Of a stretch of DNA of 64,000 nucleotides, positions 27,246-35,546 are shown piece by piece. The notes under the pieces are model-generated. The model had not been told where the DNA came from. It saw nothing but the letters and a program-made list of their open reading frames with translations, and did not search any database. Location of the stretch: the NCBI RefSeq assembly GCF_000934685.1, contig NZ_JYNQ01000001.1, positions 2,530,501 through 2,594,500 on the forward strand. The letters run 5' to 3'. The translations under genes and the position numbers were made by a program. How positions within the stretch are numbered: the stretch's first letter is position 1; each line of letters starts with the position of its first letter. The DNA comes from Lacinutrix sp. Hel_I_90. Lineage in GTDB: Bacteria; Bacteroidota; Bacteroidia; Flavobacteriales; Flavobacteriaceae.

Positions 27246-27696
27246 AGTTGTTAAACACGCGAATAATAGCTCCGCTAACTTCAACGTTATAGCGCACTAA
27301 AGTATATTGTCCTGTTGTGCCTTGTTGTGGAGCTCCACCTAAAACTTCATAAGCGTTTCCATCGTCGCAACCACAAGTAGCTATTATGCCATTAACAGAA
27401 AGCGTAGTGCAGGAATTTATTGGATGGTTTGGATCGCTTAATTCAAAAGCACTATAGGCATTACCGCTAAAATGAAGGATGACGCCATTAATGCCTGCAT
27501 TATCTATAATCACATTATTGTTTGGAAATTGCAATTGATTATACTGAGGTAAATTTGTGTTTATGCTGGTGCCAGTATCAAAAACAGCGCGTGGAATATT
27601 TGGGTTGTTACTTTGATTGTTATCGTCATCATTCTTGCTACACGCAGACAATATTACTGCAATAATAAGAATGAATAAGGGCGTTTTATTTTTCAT
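27244..27696 (-). CDS. Lipoprotein with Rieske-like fold but altered ligands
   Basis: 150 aa with a lipoprotein signal (ILIIAVILSACSKN, lipobox L-S-A-C, about residues 16-19). The body contains DPNHPINSCTTL, then ATCGCDDGNAYEVLGG and the ending YNVEVSGAIIRVFNN. The order N-H-P..., C-x-C, G-G, strand-V-x-G-x-x-I-x-V recalls Rieske [2Fe-2S] domains, which need C-x-H and C-x2-H pairs; here neither pair is complete, so an iron-sulfur cluster of the usual kind is unlikely. Similar short lipoproteins occur in other flavobacteria. Function unknown; assignment to the fold is inference. Confidence 0.55.
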   Translation of the reverse strand: MKNKTPLFILIIAVILSACSKNDDDNNQSNNPNIPRAVFDTGTSINTNLPQYNQLQFPNNNVIIDNAGINGVILHFSGNAYSAFELSDPNHPINSCTTLSVNGIIATCGCDDGNAYEVLGGAPQQGTTGQYTLVRYNVEVSGAIIRVFNN

Positions 27697-27758
27697 TTTA
27701 AGGTTTCTTTTTTAGCAATGCAATTTACAATAATCTCATTAGAGAGTTAAATATTTTG

Positions 27759-27766
27759 TATATTTG
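27759..27766 (+). promoter_or_regulatory. -7 promoter element of greA
   Basis: TATATTTG, an exact TAnnTTTG match 78 bases upstream of the greA ATG. It overlaps the spot where a longer GTG start had been possible, supporting the ATG at 27845. Confidence 0.6.
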
Positions 27767-27844
27767 TATTAGGATCTCGTGTGTGCGAGATTTTTTTATG
27801 CTGAACAAGATTCAGCCTCTTTTTGTTTATTAAACGAAGAAGTT

Positions 27845-28318
27845 ATGAGTAAAGTATCCTATTATACGCCAGAAGGCCTAAAGAAATTAAGAGACGAGCT
27901 AAAACAATTAAAAGACGTTGAGCGTGTAAAAGCATCAAAGGCTATTGGCGAAGCACGTGATAAAGGTGATTTGAGTGAAAATGCAGAATACGATGCAGCA
28001 AAAGAAGCACAGGGTATGCTGGAAATGCGTATTTCTAAATTGGAAGACCAATTGGCTGGTGCACGAGTGATCGACGAATCTCAAATGGATACCTCAAAAA
28101 TATTAGTATTGTCTAAAGTCAAAATTAAAAACCAAACCAATGGCATGGAAATGAATTACACATTGGTTGCCGATGGAGAAGCAGATTTGGCCTCAGGCAA
28201 AATTTCTGTAAACTCTCCTATTGGTCAAGGGTTGTTGGGTAAAACGGTGGGCGATGTCGCAGAAATTAAAGTGCCAAATGGAACTGTTAAGTTTGATATT
28301 ATTGAAATAAAACGGTAA
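27845..28318 (+). CDS. greA: Transcription elongation factor GreA
   Basis: 157 aa from ATG 27845 (MSKVSYYTPEGLKKLRDELK). GreA rescues backtracked RNA polymerase by stimulating transcript cleavage. The long N-terminal coiled coil (residues about 8-75) has the tip DKGDLSENAEYDAAKEAQ with the two catalytic acids, and the C-terminal FKBP-like domain has VNSPIGQGLLGKTVGD. An in-frame GTG at 27779 would add 22 residues without family resemblance and would place the start only some 13 bases from the promoter element, so the ATG is preferred. Confidence 0.96.
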   Translation: MSKVSYYTPEGLKKLRDELKQLKDVERVKASKAIGEARDKGDLSENAEYDAAKEAQGMLEMRISKLEDQLAGARVIDESQMDTSKILVLSKVKIKNQTNGMEMNYTLVADGEADLASGKISVNSPIGQGLLGKTVGDVAEIKVPNGTVKFDIIEIKR

Positions 28319-28446
28319 TTTTTCTTTTCCGTACTAGACGGTATTTAAAACAACACAATCTTAATATAATTCCTGTTTTCACTGAAAAACTTCAGTAATG
28401 CAGGAATCTTTTTTTATCTTTAATTTTAATCTGAAAAACCAACAGT

Positions 28447-28836
28447 ATGGCCTCTATATTTACTAAAATCGTTAACGGAGAAATCCCATGTTATAAAGTT
28501 GCAGAAACCGATTCGTTTTTGGCCTTTCTAGATGTGAATCCAAATGCTAAAGGGCATACCTTATGTATTCCAAAGAAAGAAACGAACAAACTATTCGATT
28601 TAGATAGGGTGGAATATGCCGGTTTAATGGAGTTTTCACGTTTAGTTGCTATTGCTATAGAAAAGACCGTGCCTTGTAAGCGTATAGGTCTTTCGGTTAT
28701 TGGATTAGAAGTCCCTCACGTGCATGTGCATTTAATTCCCTTAAATTCAATGGAAGATGCTCGTTTTATAAATAAAGTAGCTTTAGAAGAAGAGGACTTT
28801 AAAGCTTTGGCACAAGCGATTCAGGCTAATTTATAA
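28447..28836 (+). CDS. HIT family protein (HINT-like hydrolase)
   Basis: 129 aa. The start ASIFTKIVNGEIPCYKVAE and the C-terminal histidine triad HVHVHLIP (about residues 97-104) are those of HINT-type purine nucleoside phosphoramidases. The enzymes split AMP-lysine or similar phosphoramidates; physiological substrates in bacteria are poorly known. A conserved companion of greA in Bacteroidota. Its last 16 bases overlap the 3' end of the convergent zinc-ribbon gene. Confidence 0.93.
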   Translation: MASIFTKIVNGEIPCYKVAETDSFLAFLDVNPNAKGHTLCIPKKETNKLFDLDRVEYAGLMEFSRLVAIAIEKTVPCKRIGLSVIGLEVPHVHVHLIPLNSMEDARFINKVALEEEDFKALAQAIQANL

Positions 28837-29174
28837 GTCGTAATAAATGCGACTAAAATAGCTATTGTAATGGCTGCACTACCAAGCAAAACCCAAAATA
28901 AAGGCTTCATTTTTTTTGAGGATTGTTTTGGCTCAAAAGCTTTCATTTGATAGTCGTAAATGCGCTCAATATCTTCCGTCCAACGCTCAGGATAGATTTC
29001 AGTATTACAGGTAGTGCAATGCATTTGTGTTGAAATATTCTGAGTGATTGACTTTGAGAATTTAGTATCAATAAACTCCTGTTTAAGCGTCAATTCTAAA
29101 CCGTCTGTACTATAACATTCTGGGCAGTTATTGATAAGCGAGACTGCTTTTATGGTAATCCATTGGTCCTTCAT
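28821..29174 (-). CDS. Tail-anchored protein with two CxxC zinc-ribbon pairs
   Basis: 117 aa. Two cysteine pairs, CPEC (about residues 17-20) and CTTC (about 53-56), could hold one zinc ion; a single hydrophobic segment at the C-terminus (LFWVLLGSAAITIAILVAFI) suggests a cytoplasmic domain anchored in the inner membrane. It starts four bases after the stop of the histidine kinase gene that precedes it on the same strand, so the two are probably co-transcribed and perhaps functionally linked. Family not recognised. Confidence 0.65.
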   Translation of the reverse strand: MKDQWITIKAVSLINNCPECYSTDGLELTLKQEFIDTKFSKSITQNISTQMHCTTCNTEIYPERWTEDIERIYDYQMKAFEPKQSSKKMKPLFWVLLGSAAITIAILVAFITTYKLA

Positions 29175-29177
29175 AAA

Positions 29178-30344
29178 TCACAAAGTTTTAAGACTGATTT
29201 GCATAGTGGTTCCTTTTCCAATTTCTGAATATACTACTCTAATTTTTCCATCGTGAAAATCTTCAACGATACGTTTGGCTAAAGATAAGCCTAATCCCCA
29301 GCCACGTTTTTTACTCGTGTAGCCTGGTTCAAAAATAGTATTAAATTCATTTTTTGACAACCCTTTTCCAGAATCAATCACATTTATTTTTACACGGTTT
29401 TCAAGTTGAGAGATTTCAACCTTTAAATTGCCTTTTCCTTTCATAGCATCAATAGCATTTTTTACTAAATTTTCAATCGTCCAACTATACAGTTGGCTAT
29501 TTAAATTTACGTAAATAGGTTGGTTAGGGACGTTTATACTAAAATTAATGAGCTTAGACGAACGCGTTTTTAGGTATTCATAAGAGGTTATCGTTTCAGC
29601 GACAATATCTGCTTTTTTAAGCGTAGGCAGGGATCCAATTTTACTAAAACGCTCGGTAATGGTTTGTAGCCTATCAATATCTTTTTCAATTTCTTTAATA
29701 TATTCTGGGTTTACCTGTTCTATCTTCAAAATTTCAGCCCAACCTATTAAGGAGGACAAAGGGGTGCCAATTTGGTGTGCCGTTTCTTTTGCCATTCCAG
29801 ACCATAGCTTGTTTTGTGTTGCTATTTTAGAGCTTCGGTAAAAGAAGTAAACAACAGCGCCAAATAAAAAAATGATGAGCAGTAAAGCGAGAGGATAGTA
29901 TTTTAGTTTGTTTAAAACCATAGAATCACCATAATATAATTTACCTATTTCTATAGTTTCATTTGTTTCAGGATCAACATAAGACAGTGTAATGGGCGTA
30001 TTTTCTTTCTCAAACTGCTGAATTAATTGATTAACATACGTCGTGTCTTTGACTTTTTGCTCATCAATATTCATGGTGCTTATTTGTCGTTCAGAATTCA
30101 CTAAAATTTTAGGAATCAAACTGTCTGAGAGTATGATCTTATCAACGATGGGGTTTACGTCATCTGTTAAGAAGCCTTTTTGAAATTCAGCCTGAGCCAT
30201 GCTCCAAATATCCATTTTAATACGTTGTTCTTCCTTAAATTTTTGGAAGAATATATACGTATTCCACAAGATAAGAGAGATAATAGCAAATGAAGCGATA
30301 ATTATAATCCAGCGAATAAGTTGTCTGTGTCTTGTAAAAAACAT
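29178..30344 (-). CDS. Membrane sensor histidine kinase
   Basis: 388 aa. Transmembrane segments at about residues 12-32 and 150-170 enclose a sensory region of about 115 residues. There is no HAMP domain. The H box AKETAHQIGTPLSSLIGWAE carries the phospho-accepting His; N box NLVKNAIDAMKG, G1 DSGKGLSKNEF, and GWGLGLSLAKRIVEDF form the ATP-binding domain. The HQIGTPLSSL form of the H box is common in Bacteroidota kinases. No response regulator gene is adjacent, so its partner is unknown. It precedes the zinc-ribbon gene by a few bases. Confidence 0.92.
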   Translation of the reverse strand: MFFTRHRQLIRWIIIIASFAIISLILWNTYIFFQKFKEEQRIKMDIWSMAQAEFQKGFLTDDVNPIVDKIILSDSLIPKILVNSERQISTMNIDEQKVKDTTYVNQLIQQFEKENTPITLSYVDPETNETIEIGKLYYGDSMVLNKLKYYPLALLLIIFLFGAVVYFFYRSSKIATQNKLWSGMAKETAHQIGTPLSSLIGWAEILKIEQVNPEYIKEIEKDIDRLQTITERFSKIGSLPTLKKADIVAETITSYEYLKTRSSKLINFSINVPNQPIYVNLNSQLYSWTIENLVKNAIDAMKGKGNLKVEISQLENRVKINVIDSGKGLSKNEFNTIFEPGYTSKKRGWGLGLSLAKRIVEDFHDGKIRVVYSEIGKGTTMQISLKTL

Positions 30345-30438
30345 ACAGTTTTATTTTTGTGTGGTAATATAATGTAAAACTGTTAATAATATTGTGCTAT
30401 AGTCTCCCAAATCATTTTTATAACATTTACAGATTGGC

Positions 30439-30446
30439 TACATTTG
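30439..30446 (+). promoter_or_regulatory. -7 promoter element of the flavin reductase gene
   Basis: TACATTTG matches TAnnTTTG exactly and ends 17 bases before the ATG at 30464, giving a leader of about 10 nt. Confidence 0.6.
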
Positions 30447-30463
30447 TGGCATAAAATTAGTCC

Positions 30464-31318
30464 ATGACGTCTTTTGAACCAAAGGAATTAGAAACCGCAG
30501 CATTACACGGGTATTTATTAAGTGCAGTAGCACCTAGACCTATAGCATTTGCTAGTACAATAGACGAAAACGGAAACCCGAATTTATCGCCATTTAGCTT
30601 TTTTAATGTGTTTAGCGCTAATCCACCAATTATGATTTTTTCACCCGCACGCCGTGTGAGAGATAATACCACGAAACATACATTGGAAAATGCGGAAAGC
30701 ACAAAAGAAGTTGTGATTAACGTGGTAAATTTCAACATCGTTCAGCAAATGTCCTTAAGCAGTACAGAGTATGCAGAGGGCGTAAATGAGTTTGAAAAGG
30801 CGGGATTAACCATGCTGAAAAGCGATTTGGTCAAACCCTTTCGCGTTGCAGAATCGCCTATACAGTTTGAATGTAAGGTCAATGAGATTATCAAACTAGG
30901 CACTCAAGGTGGAGCTGGTAATTTAATTGTTTGTGAAGTGGTTAAATTGCATATTAATACTGATGTTCTAGCCGAAAACGGAAGTATAGATCAGGAAAAA
31001 CTGGATTTAGTCGCACGTGCGGGTGGCAGTTATTATAGCCGAGCGAAAAATGGTTTTTTTGAAATTCCTAAGCCATTGTCTACATTAGGCATTGGTGTTG
31101 ATGCGTTGCCAAATAGCGTGAGAACAAGCAAAATTCTTACAGGTAACGATTTAGGTTTGCTGGGTAATGTTGAAAAGCTGCCAAGTAAAGCTGTCATTAC
31201 AGCATTTGGTGAAAAACATGACATTTCATCACTCTCTGAAGTAGAGAGACATAAAAAGGCACAACATTTGCTGAGTTTTGGAGATGTAGAAAGTGCGTGG
31301 AAAGTATTGTTATTATAA
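30464..31318 (+). CDS. Flavin reductase / FMN-binding split-barrel protein
   Basis: 284 aa. The N-terminal two thirds is a flavin reductase-like split barrel: SAVAPRPIAFASTIDENGNP, LSPFSFFNVFSANPPIMIFS and FECKVNEIIKLGTQGGAGNL are the conserved blocks that bind FMN. A C-terminal extension of about 80 residues with charged helices follows. Members reduce flavins with NAD(P)H or act as flavin-dependent oxidoreductases; the substrate here is unknown. Single gene with its own promoter, divergent from the kinase. Confidence 0.88.
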   Translation: MTSFEPKELETAALHGYLLSAVAPRPIAFASTIDENGNPNLSPFSFFNVFSANPPIMIFSPARRVRDNTTKHTLENAESTKEVVINVVNFNIVQQMSLSSTEYAEGVNEFEKAGLTMLKSDLVKPFRVAESPIQFECKVNEIIKLGTQGGAGNLIVCEVVKLHINTDVLAENGSIDQEKLDLVARAGGSYYSRAKNGFFEIPKPLSTLGIGVDALPNSVRTSKILTGNDLGLLGNVEKLPSKAVITAFGEKHDISSLSEVERHKKAQHLLSFGDVESAWKVLLL

Positions 31319-31400
31319 CAGTACGATTGAGCTTATTTAAGGGTTGCTGCTTAAACGAGTGCATTATAAATGAGACGAATATTTAATAATTATATAGATA

Positions 31401-31772
31401 ATGGAAGTACAAGGTAAAGTAAAGTTAATTGGAGAAACTCAGACATTTGGAAGTAATGGGTTTAGAAAAAGAGAATTGGTTGTAACGACAGAAGAACAAT
31501 ATCCACAGCACATTTTGGTGGAATTTGTTCAAGATAAATGCGATTTATTAAATAACTACAAAGAAGGTCAAGATGTAAAAGTAAACATCAACTTACGCGG
31601 TAGAGAATGGGTTAATCCACAAGGAGAAACTAAATATTTTAATTCTATTCAAGGATGGAGAATAGAAGGTGTGCAAGCTGGAGCGCCTACAGGAGCCCCA
31701 GAAGTACCACCAGCTGCTTTTGAGCCAGCAACCGACTTAAAAGAAGAAGATCACGACGATTTACCTTTTTAG
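31401..31772 (+). CDS. DUF3127 OB-fold protein with SSB-type acidic tip
   Basis: 123 aa. MEVQGKVKLIGETQTFGSNG and VEFVQDKCDLLNNYKEGQDV match DUF3127, a small OB-fold family of Bacteroidota. After about residue 95 comes a linker rich in A, P and G, and the protein ends EEDHDDLPF. The same end (DDDLPF) is found in the ssb product of this window, where it recruits repair proteins. The combination of OB fold, flexible linker and acidic tip strongly suggests an SSB-like DNA-binding protein. Biochemical function not established to my knowledge. Confidence 0.82.
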   Translation: MEVQGKVKLIGETQTFGSNGFRKRELVVTTEEQYPQHILVEFVQDKCDLLNNYKEGQDVKVNINLRGREWVNPQGETKYFNSIQGWRIEGVQAGAPTGAPEVPPAAFEPATDLKEEDHDDLPF

Positions 31773-31779
31773 TAGATTT

Positions 31780-31803
31780 GTCATTTCCGCAAACGCGGAA
31801 ATC
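31780..31803. repeat. REP-like palindromic repeat
   Basis: GTCATTTCCGC at 31780-31790, an AAAC loop and GCGGAAATC at 31795-31803 give an 8-bp stem (31783-31790 with 31795-31802). It resembles, from memory, the GTCATT(C/T)CCGC...GCGG(A/G)AATC class of short palindromes interspersed between genes in many Bacteroidota. Confidence 0.55.
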
Positions 31804-31816
31804 TTATAAAACTTTA

Positions 31817-31848
31817 CCTCGGTGATACTTTTCATCGGGGTTTTTTTA
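31817..31848 (+). terminator. Terminator after the DUF3127 gene
   Basis: CCTCGGTGA (31817-31825) pairs with TCATCGGGG (31832-31840) including two wobbles, followed by seven T residues. Confidence 0.7.
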
Positions 31849-31870
31849 TTTTAGTAAATTAATAAAGTAT

Positions 31871-32497
31871 ATGCAGCTCTTAACCCAACAACTCATATTC
31901 CCAGAGGTCAATGAGGCCGACGAAGAAGGCTTGCTTGCTGTAGGTGGTGATTTGTCTGTTGCGCGCTTAATTATCGCTTACAACAGTGGTATTTTTCCTT
32001 GGTTTAATGAAGATGAGCTGATTTTATGGTGGTCACCAGATCCACGGTTTGTTTTGTTTCCTAAAGATTTAAAAGTGTCAAAAAGCATGCAGCAATTCAT
32101 GAGAAATTGCGATTATGAGGTCACCGTAAACAAAGACTTTAAAGCTGTTATTACCGCATGTGCCAAAGCAAAACGCGACGGACAATCAGGTACCTGGATT
32201 ACGAATAATATGATAGAAGCCTATTGTGAACTCCATGAACTTGGCCTAGCAAAATCCATAGAAGTCTGGAAACAAAATGAACTAATAGGTGGCTTATATG
32301 GTGTCGATTTAAATAATGGTGTTTTTTGTGGTGAGAGTATGTTTGCTAAAGAAAGTAATGCCAGTAAAGCAGCATTTATCACGTTTATTCAAAACTCAGA
32401 GTATAAGTTAATCGACTGCCAGGTGTATACCAGTCATTTGGAAAGCTTGGGAGCCAAGGAGATTTCTAGAGGGGCCTTTTTGGAGTATTTAGACTAA
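31871..32497 (+). CDS. aat: Leucyl/phenylalanyl-tRNA-protein transferase
   Basis: 208 aa. The enzyme attaches leucine or phenylalanine to proteins with N-terminal Lys or Arg, marking them for ClpS/ClpAP. Conserved blocks: GLLAVGGDLSVARLIIAYNSG, GIFPWFNEDELILWWSPDPR, SGTWITNNMIEAYCELHELG, SIEVWKQNELIGGLYGVDLN and GVFCGESMFAKESNASKAAF, spread in the normal order. Full length. Single gene preceded by the DUF3127 terminator. Confidence 0.97.
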   Translation: MQLLTQQLIFPEVNEADEEGLLAVGGDLSVARLIIAYNSGIFPWFNEDELILWWSPDPRFVLFPKDLKVSKSMQQFMRNCDYEVTVNKDFKAVITACAKAKRDGQSGTWITNNMIEAYCELHELGLAKSIEVWKQNELIGGLYGVDLNNGVFCGESMFAKESNASKAAFITFIQNSEYKLIDCQVYTSHLESLGAKEISRGAFLEYLD

Positions 32498-32631
32498 ACC
32501 ACGTCACTGTAAGAGATTTTTGATACAGGACAAAAAAGCATATTGAGGCGTCTTTAATATTTAGTTCTCGATATAGAATTCTTAATAAATAATTTCATGC
32601 GAACGAACAATAGTTATATTTACCAAAGCAC

Positions 32632-33195
32632 TCACGCTTTATGATACCTAAAACACCCAATCTCATGATCATTGACCATGCCCGTGGCTTGCATATATGC
32701 ATAAACAACTGTGCTGCCTACAAATTTAAACCCGCGTTTTTTTAAATCTTTACTTAAGGTATCGCTTAAAGGGGTGTTTGCAGGTGCTGCTTTATAATGC
32801 TTCACTTTGTTTTTTATCGGTTTCCCATCAACAAAGCTCCAAATGTATTTGCTAAAACTGCCAAACTCTTCTTGAACTTCCATAAACGCTTGGGCATTAG
32901 ATATGGTCGCATTTATCTTTAACTTATTTCTTATGATACCTGCATTTTGCAGTAAAGATTCTTTTTTAGTCTCACCGTATTTTGCAATTTTTTTGTAATC
33001 GAAAAAATCAAAAGCTAAACGAAAGTTTTCACGCTTACGTAAAATGGTAATCCAGCTTAATCCAGCCTGAAAGGTTTCCAAAATTAAAAATTCGAATAAC
33101 TGGTGGTCATTATAAATGGGAACGCCCCATTCGTTATCGTGATAGGCCTCGTACAAATCATCTCCAATACACCAGCCGCATTTGTGTGTTGTCAT
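32632..33195 (-). CDS. tag: DNA-3-methyladenine glycosylase I
   Basis: 187 aa of the Tag family that removes 3-methyladenine from alkylated DNA. Visible: CGWCIGDDLYEAYHDNEWGV at the start with the zinc-binding Cys and His, LILETFQAGLSWITILRKRE with the catalytic region, and the end GMVNDHEIGCFRYHKA carrying the other His and Cys zinc ligands. Convergent with aat, divergent from the thioredoxin-like gene. Confidence 0.95.
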   Translation of the reverse strand: MTTHKCGWCIGDDLYEAYHDNEWGVPIYNDHQLFEFLILETFQAGLSWITILRKRENFRLAFDFFDYKKIAKYGETKKESLLQNAGIIRNKLKINATISNAQAFMEVQEEFGSFSKYIWSFVDGKPIKNKVKHYKAAPANTPLSDTLSKDLKKRGFKFVGSTVVYAYMQATGMVNDHEIGCFRYHKA

Positions 33196-33288
33196 CGCTT
33201 TTTATTTTATGTCCATTATGGGTTGTAAGGAAATTTATATTGTGCTACTAATGTAACAACTGTTACTTAATAGTTATAAAAGTAACCT

Positions 33289-33296
33289 TATTTTTG
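33289..33296 (+). promoter_or_regulatory. -7 promoter element abutting a start codon
   Basis: TATTTTTG matches TAnnTTTG and ends four bases before the ATG at 33301, so transcription may begin at or next to the start codon, giving a leaderless mRNA. Confidence 0.5.
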
Positions 33297-33300
33297 TAGT

Positions 33301-33918
33301 ATGGAAGCCACTAAGAACATAGATTTAAAGACAATTATAACCAATAGTTTACTGAAAGCGACAAGCTATGAGGACTATAGGGCGTTGGTAACACGATTAG
33401 TTGAAGCAGGATCTACAACGGGAAACGAAAAAACCGAAGCTTTAGCGAATTACACCATGCTTAATGACAGGCGTATGAAGCGTTGGGATAAAACAATTAA
33501 AGTTTCAGAAGGCATTAAAAAGGAGATAGAAAAGTTAAAAATAAATCAAACCTGGTTAGTTTTAACTGAAAGTTGGTGCGGTGATGCGGCGCATTTATTA
33601 CCTGTAATGCATAAAATAGCAGCATTAAATGATGGGATTGATTTTAAGGTCGTTTTACGTGACGAGAATCCTGAATTGATGCATCAGTTTTTAACCAACG
33701 GAGGGCAGGCCATTCCAATGTTAATACATATTGATAATGAAACAGGTACTATAAAAAACACCTTTGGGCCACGACCAAGTGAGGCCACGAGATTAGTAAA
33801 CGCATACAAAGCAGAACATCTTACTTTAACACCAGAATTTAAAGAAGCGTTACAGCTTTGGTACAACAAAGATAAAGGTCAAACCGCCATTAATGATTTA
33901 CTTAGCATAATAAAGTAA
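33301..33918 (+). CDS. Thioredoxin-fold protein with WCGD motif
   Basis: 205 aa. N-terminal helical part (residues 1-75, with NYTMLNDRRMKRWDKTIKVS), then a thioredoxin fold with LTESWCGDAAHLLPVMHKIA where the usual WCGPC is replaced by WCGD, so only one active-site cysteine remains, and GGQAIPMLI supplies the cis-proline. No signal peptide, so cytoplasmic. Family members are common in Bacteroidota as thioredoxin family proteins; a bacillithiol or monothiol role is possible but unproven. Promoter element ends just before the ATG. Confidence 0.88.
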   Translation: MEATKNIDLKTIITNSLLKATSYEDYRALVTRLVEAGSTTGNEKTEALANYTMLNDRRMKRWDKTIKVSEGIKKEIEKLKINQTWLVLTESWCGDAAHLLPVMHKIAALNDGIDFKVVLRDENPELMHQFLTNGGQAIPMLIHIDNETGTIKNTFGPRPSEATRLVNAYKAEHLTLTPEFKEALQLWYNKDKGQTAINDLLSIIK

Positions 33919-34044
33919 GTGTTTGTAACATTTGGAGTGGTATGCTTTTTCAAGTATTTAGTGTCAAAACTTTTTGCTCATACGAAGTACTTCTCGAGAC
34001 CATTTTGAGAACCATCAAAAGTACTGTAAGTGATAAAACGGGGG

Positions 34045-34770
34045 TTATCTTCCTTCAAAGTTGAAGGTAATTGTACCTATCTGAGACGCTTTCGAAGCAC
34101 CGTTAAATCGTGCTTTTTTAGCAAATTCTAAAGCATGTTCCTGCAAGCATTCGTTATTAGAATTTGAGGCATTATTTATAGAGGTGTCTATTACTTTACC
34201 ATTCGCATTTACTGTAATGTTTACTACAATTTTTCCATTGGCATCACATAAATAAATTGGAATGGGTAAAAACCCAGCCGTTCTGTCTTTAAGTGAATAA
34301 CTAATAGAACTGTTTTTATTTGCTACAGCTTGAGATTTACTATTCTGAGCCGCATTTGAGCGCTTCTTTAAAATACTGTTAACACTTTCAAAAGCAGTAA
34401 GTTCTTCATTTTGCATGGAAGCATCCGCAGTGTTTTTTGGTGCGGTCTTAATTTCATAAGGCTCTTCTTTGCTATTCGTTAACCGTGGATCCTCAAAATC
34501 TTTTGGTGGTGCAATGGGTTTATAGGCCTCTGCAAAATGCTTATAGTTTTCTGTTTCGTTAAAGCCTTTATTGGTTTTTGGGGAATTGTCATTATTGATG
34601 TCCGCTGTTTCTTCAGTCTCTTCTAAAATAGTTTCAGGAGTAACGTCAATAATCATTTCAGCAACGTCTTTGTTGTAGGTGCGGAATTCAATACTAACCA
34701 CAGAAAGGGTCATAGTACAGACTATTAAGATCGTGATGGCTAAAGCTTTATTTGAATTATTCAATTTCAA
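34045..34770 (-). CDS. Energy transducer TonB-like protein
   Basis: 241 aa. One N-terminal membrane span (about residues 8-28, ALAITILIVCTMTLSVVSI), a long low-complexity periplasmic part rich in E, N, K and P, and a C-terminal TonB-like domain with IVVNITVNANGKVIDTSINN and FAKKARFNGASKA (about 170-240). It would pass proton-motive energy from ExbB/ExbD to outer-membrane receptors. ExbB/D are not nearby. It lies downstream of truB, 82 bases apart on the same strand. Confidence 0.8.
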   Translation of the reverse strand: MKLNNSNKALAITILIVCTMTLSVVSIEFRTYNKDVAEMIIDVTPETILEETEETADINNDNSPKTNKGFNETENYKHFAEAYKPIAPPKDFEDPRLTNSKEEPYEIKTAPKNTADASMQNEELTAFESVNSILKKRSNAAQNSKSQAVANKNSSISYSLKDRTAGFLPIPIYLCDANGKIVVNITVNANGKVIDTSINNASNSNNECLQEHALEFAKKARFNGASKASQIGTITFNFEGR

Positions 34771-34852
34771 GTAGGTAAAAATTAATTATAGATTAAGTAG
34801 CGAGTGCAATATATACGATTAAAACGAAAAAAAAGACTAAATCGTCTAATTA

Positions 34853-35542
34853 TTAAGGTTTTAACTTTTTAATAAATTCTTCAATGGATAGTGCATCATC
34901 AACAGTAAAGTTGCCAATTTTTGTGCGACGCAATGCTGAAAGATGCCCACCAGAGTTTAAAGCTTTGCCAAAATCATGCGCTAATGAGCGAATGTAAGTC
35001 CCTTTACTACACACCACTCTAAAAGCGATAGTATTGTTATTAATATGGGTGATTTCAAAAGCTTCAATAGTGATTTTTCGAGATTTTATGTCAACGGCTT
35101 CTCCTGCTCTTGCAAATTCATATAAGCGTTTCCCGTCCTTTTTTAGTGCAGAAAAGACTGGTGGAAACTGATCGATCTCCCCAATAAATTGTTTGGTGGT
35201 TTCATGTATTAAAGCTTCTGTAATATGTTCTGTTGCAAAGGTTTCGTTTATTTCGGTTTCTAAATCAAAAGAAGGTGTGGTACTGCCCAAAACAATAGTA
35301 CCTGTGTATTCTTTAGTTTGACCTTGAAAGCTATCAATTTGCTTGGTCATTTTGCCCGTGCAAATCACTAATAAACCAGTCGCTAATGGGTCTAAAGTAC
35401 CAGCGTGACCCACTTTTATTTTTTTAATATTGTAGGCTTGACGAATTTCCCAGCGCAGTTTGTTTACTGCCTGAAAAGAAGTCCAGTGTAACGGCTTATC
35501 TATTAATAAAACCTGTCCGGCTTGGTAGTCTTCTGCAGTCAT
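34853..35542 (-). CDS. truB: tRNA pseudouridine(55) synthase TruB
   Basis: 229 aa from ATG 35542 (MTAEDYQAGQVLLIDKPLHW). A longer start at 35569 would overlap the uppP stop and adds nine residues that are not family-like. TruB makes pseudouridine 55 in the T loop of tRNAs. The catalytic aspartate is in GHAGTLDPLATGLLVI, and SALKKDGKRLYEFARAGE and VVCSKGTYIRSLAHDFG are further conserved parts. No PUA domain at the C-terminus, as usual in Bacteroidota. Placed four bases after uppP. Confidence 0.96.
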   Translation of the reverse strand: MTAEDYQAGQVLLIDKPLHWTSFQAVNKLRWEIRQAYNIKKIKVGHAGTLDPLATGLLVICTGKMTKQIDSFQGQTKEYTGTIVLGSTTPSFDLETEINETFATEHITEALIHETTKQFIGEIDQFPPVFSALKKDGKRLYEFARAGEAVDIKSRKITIEAFEITHINNNTIAFRVVCSKGTYIRSLAHDFGKALNSGGHLSALRRTKIGNFTVDDALSIEEFIKKLKP

Positions 35543-35546
35543 GAAT

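Noticed and set aside
27779-27844. Upstream GTG extension of greA
   Set aside because: Adds 22 residues not found in GreA and starts next to the promoter element; the ATG at 27845 gives the normal N-terminus.
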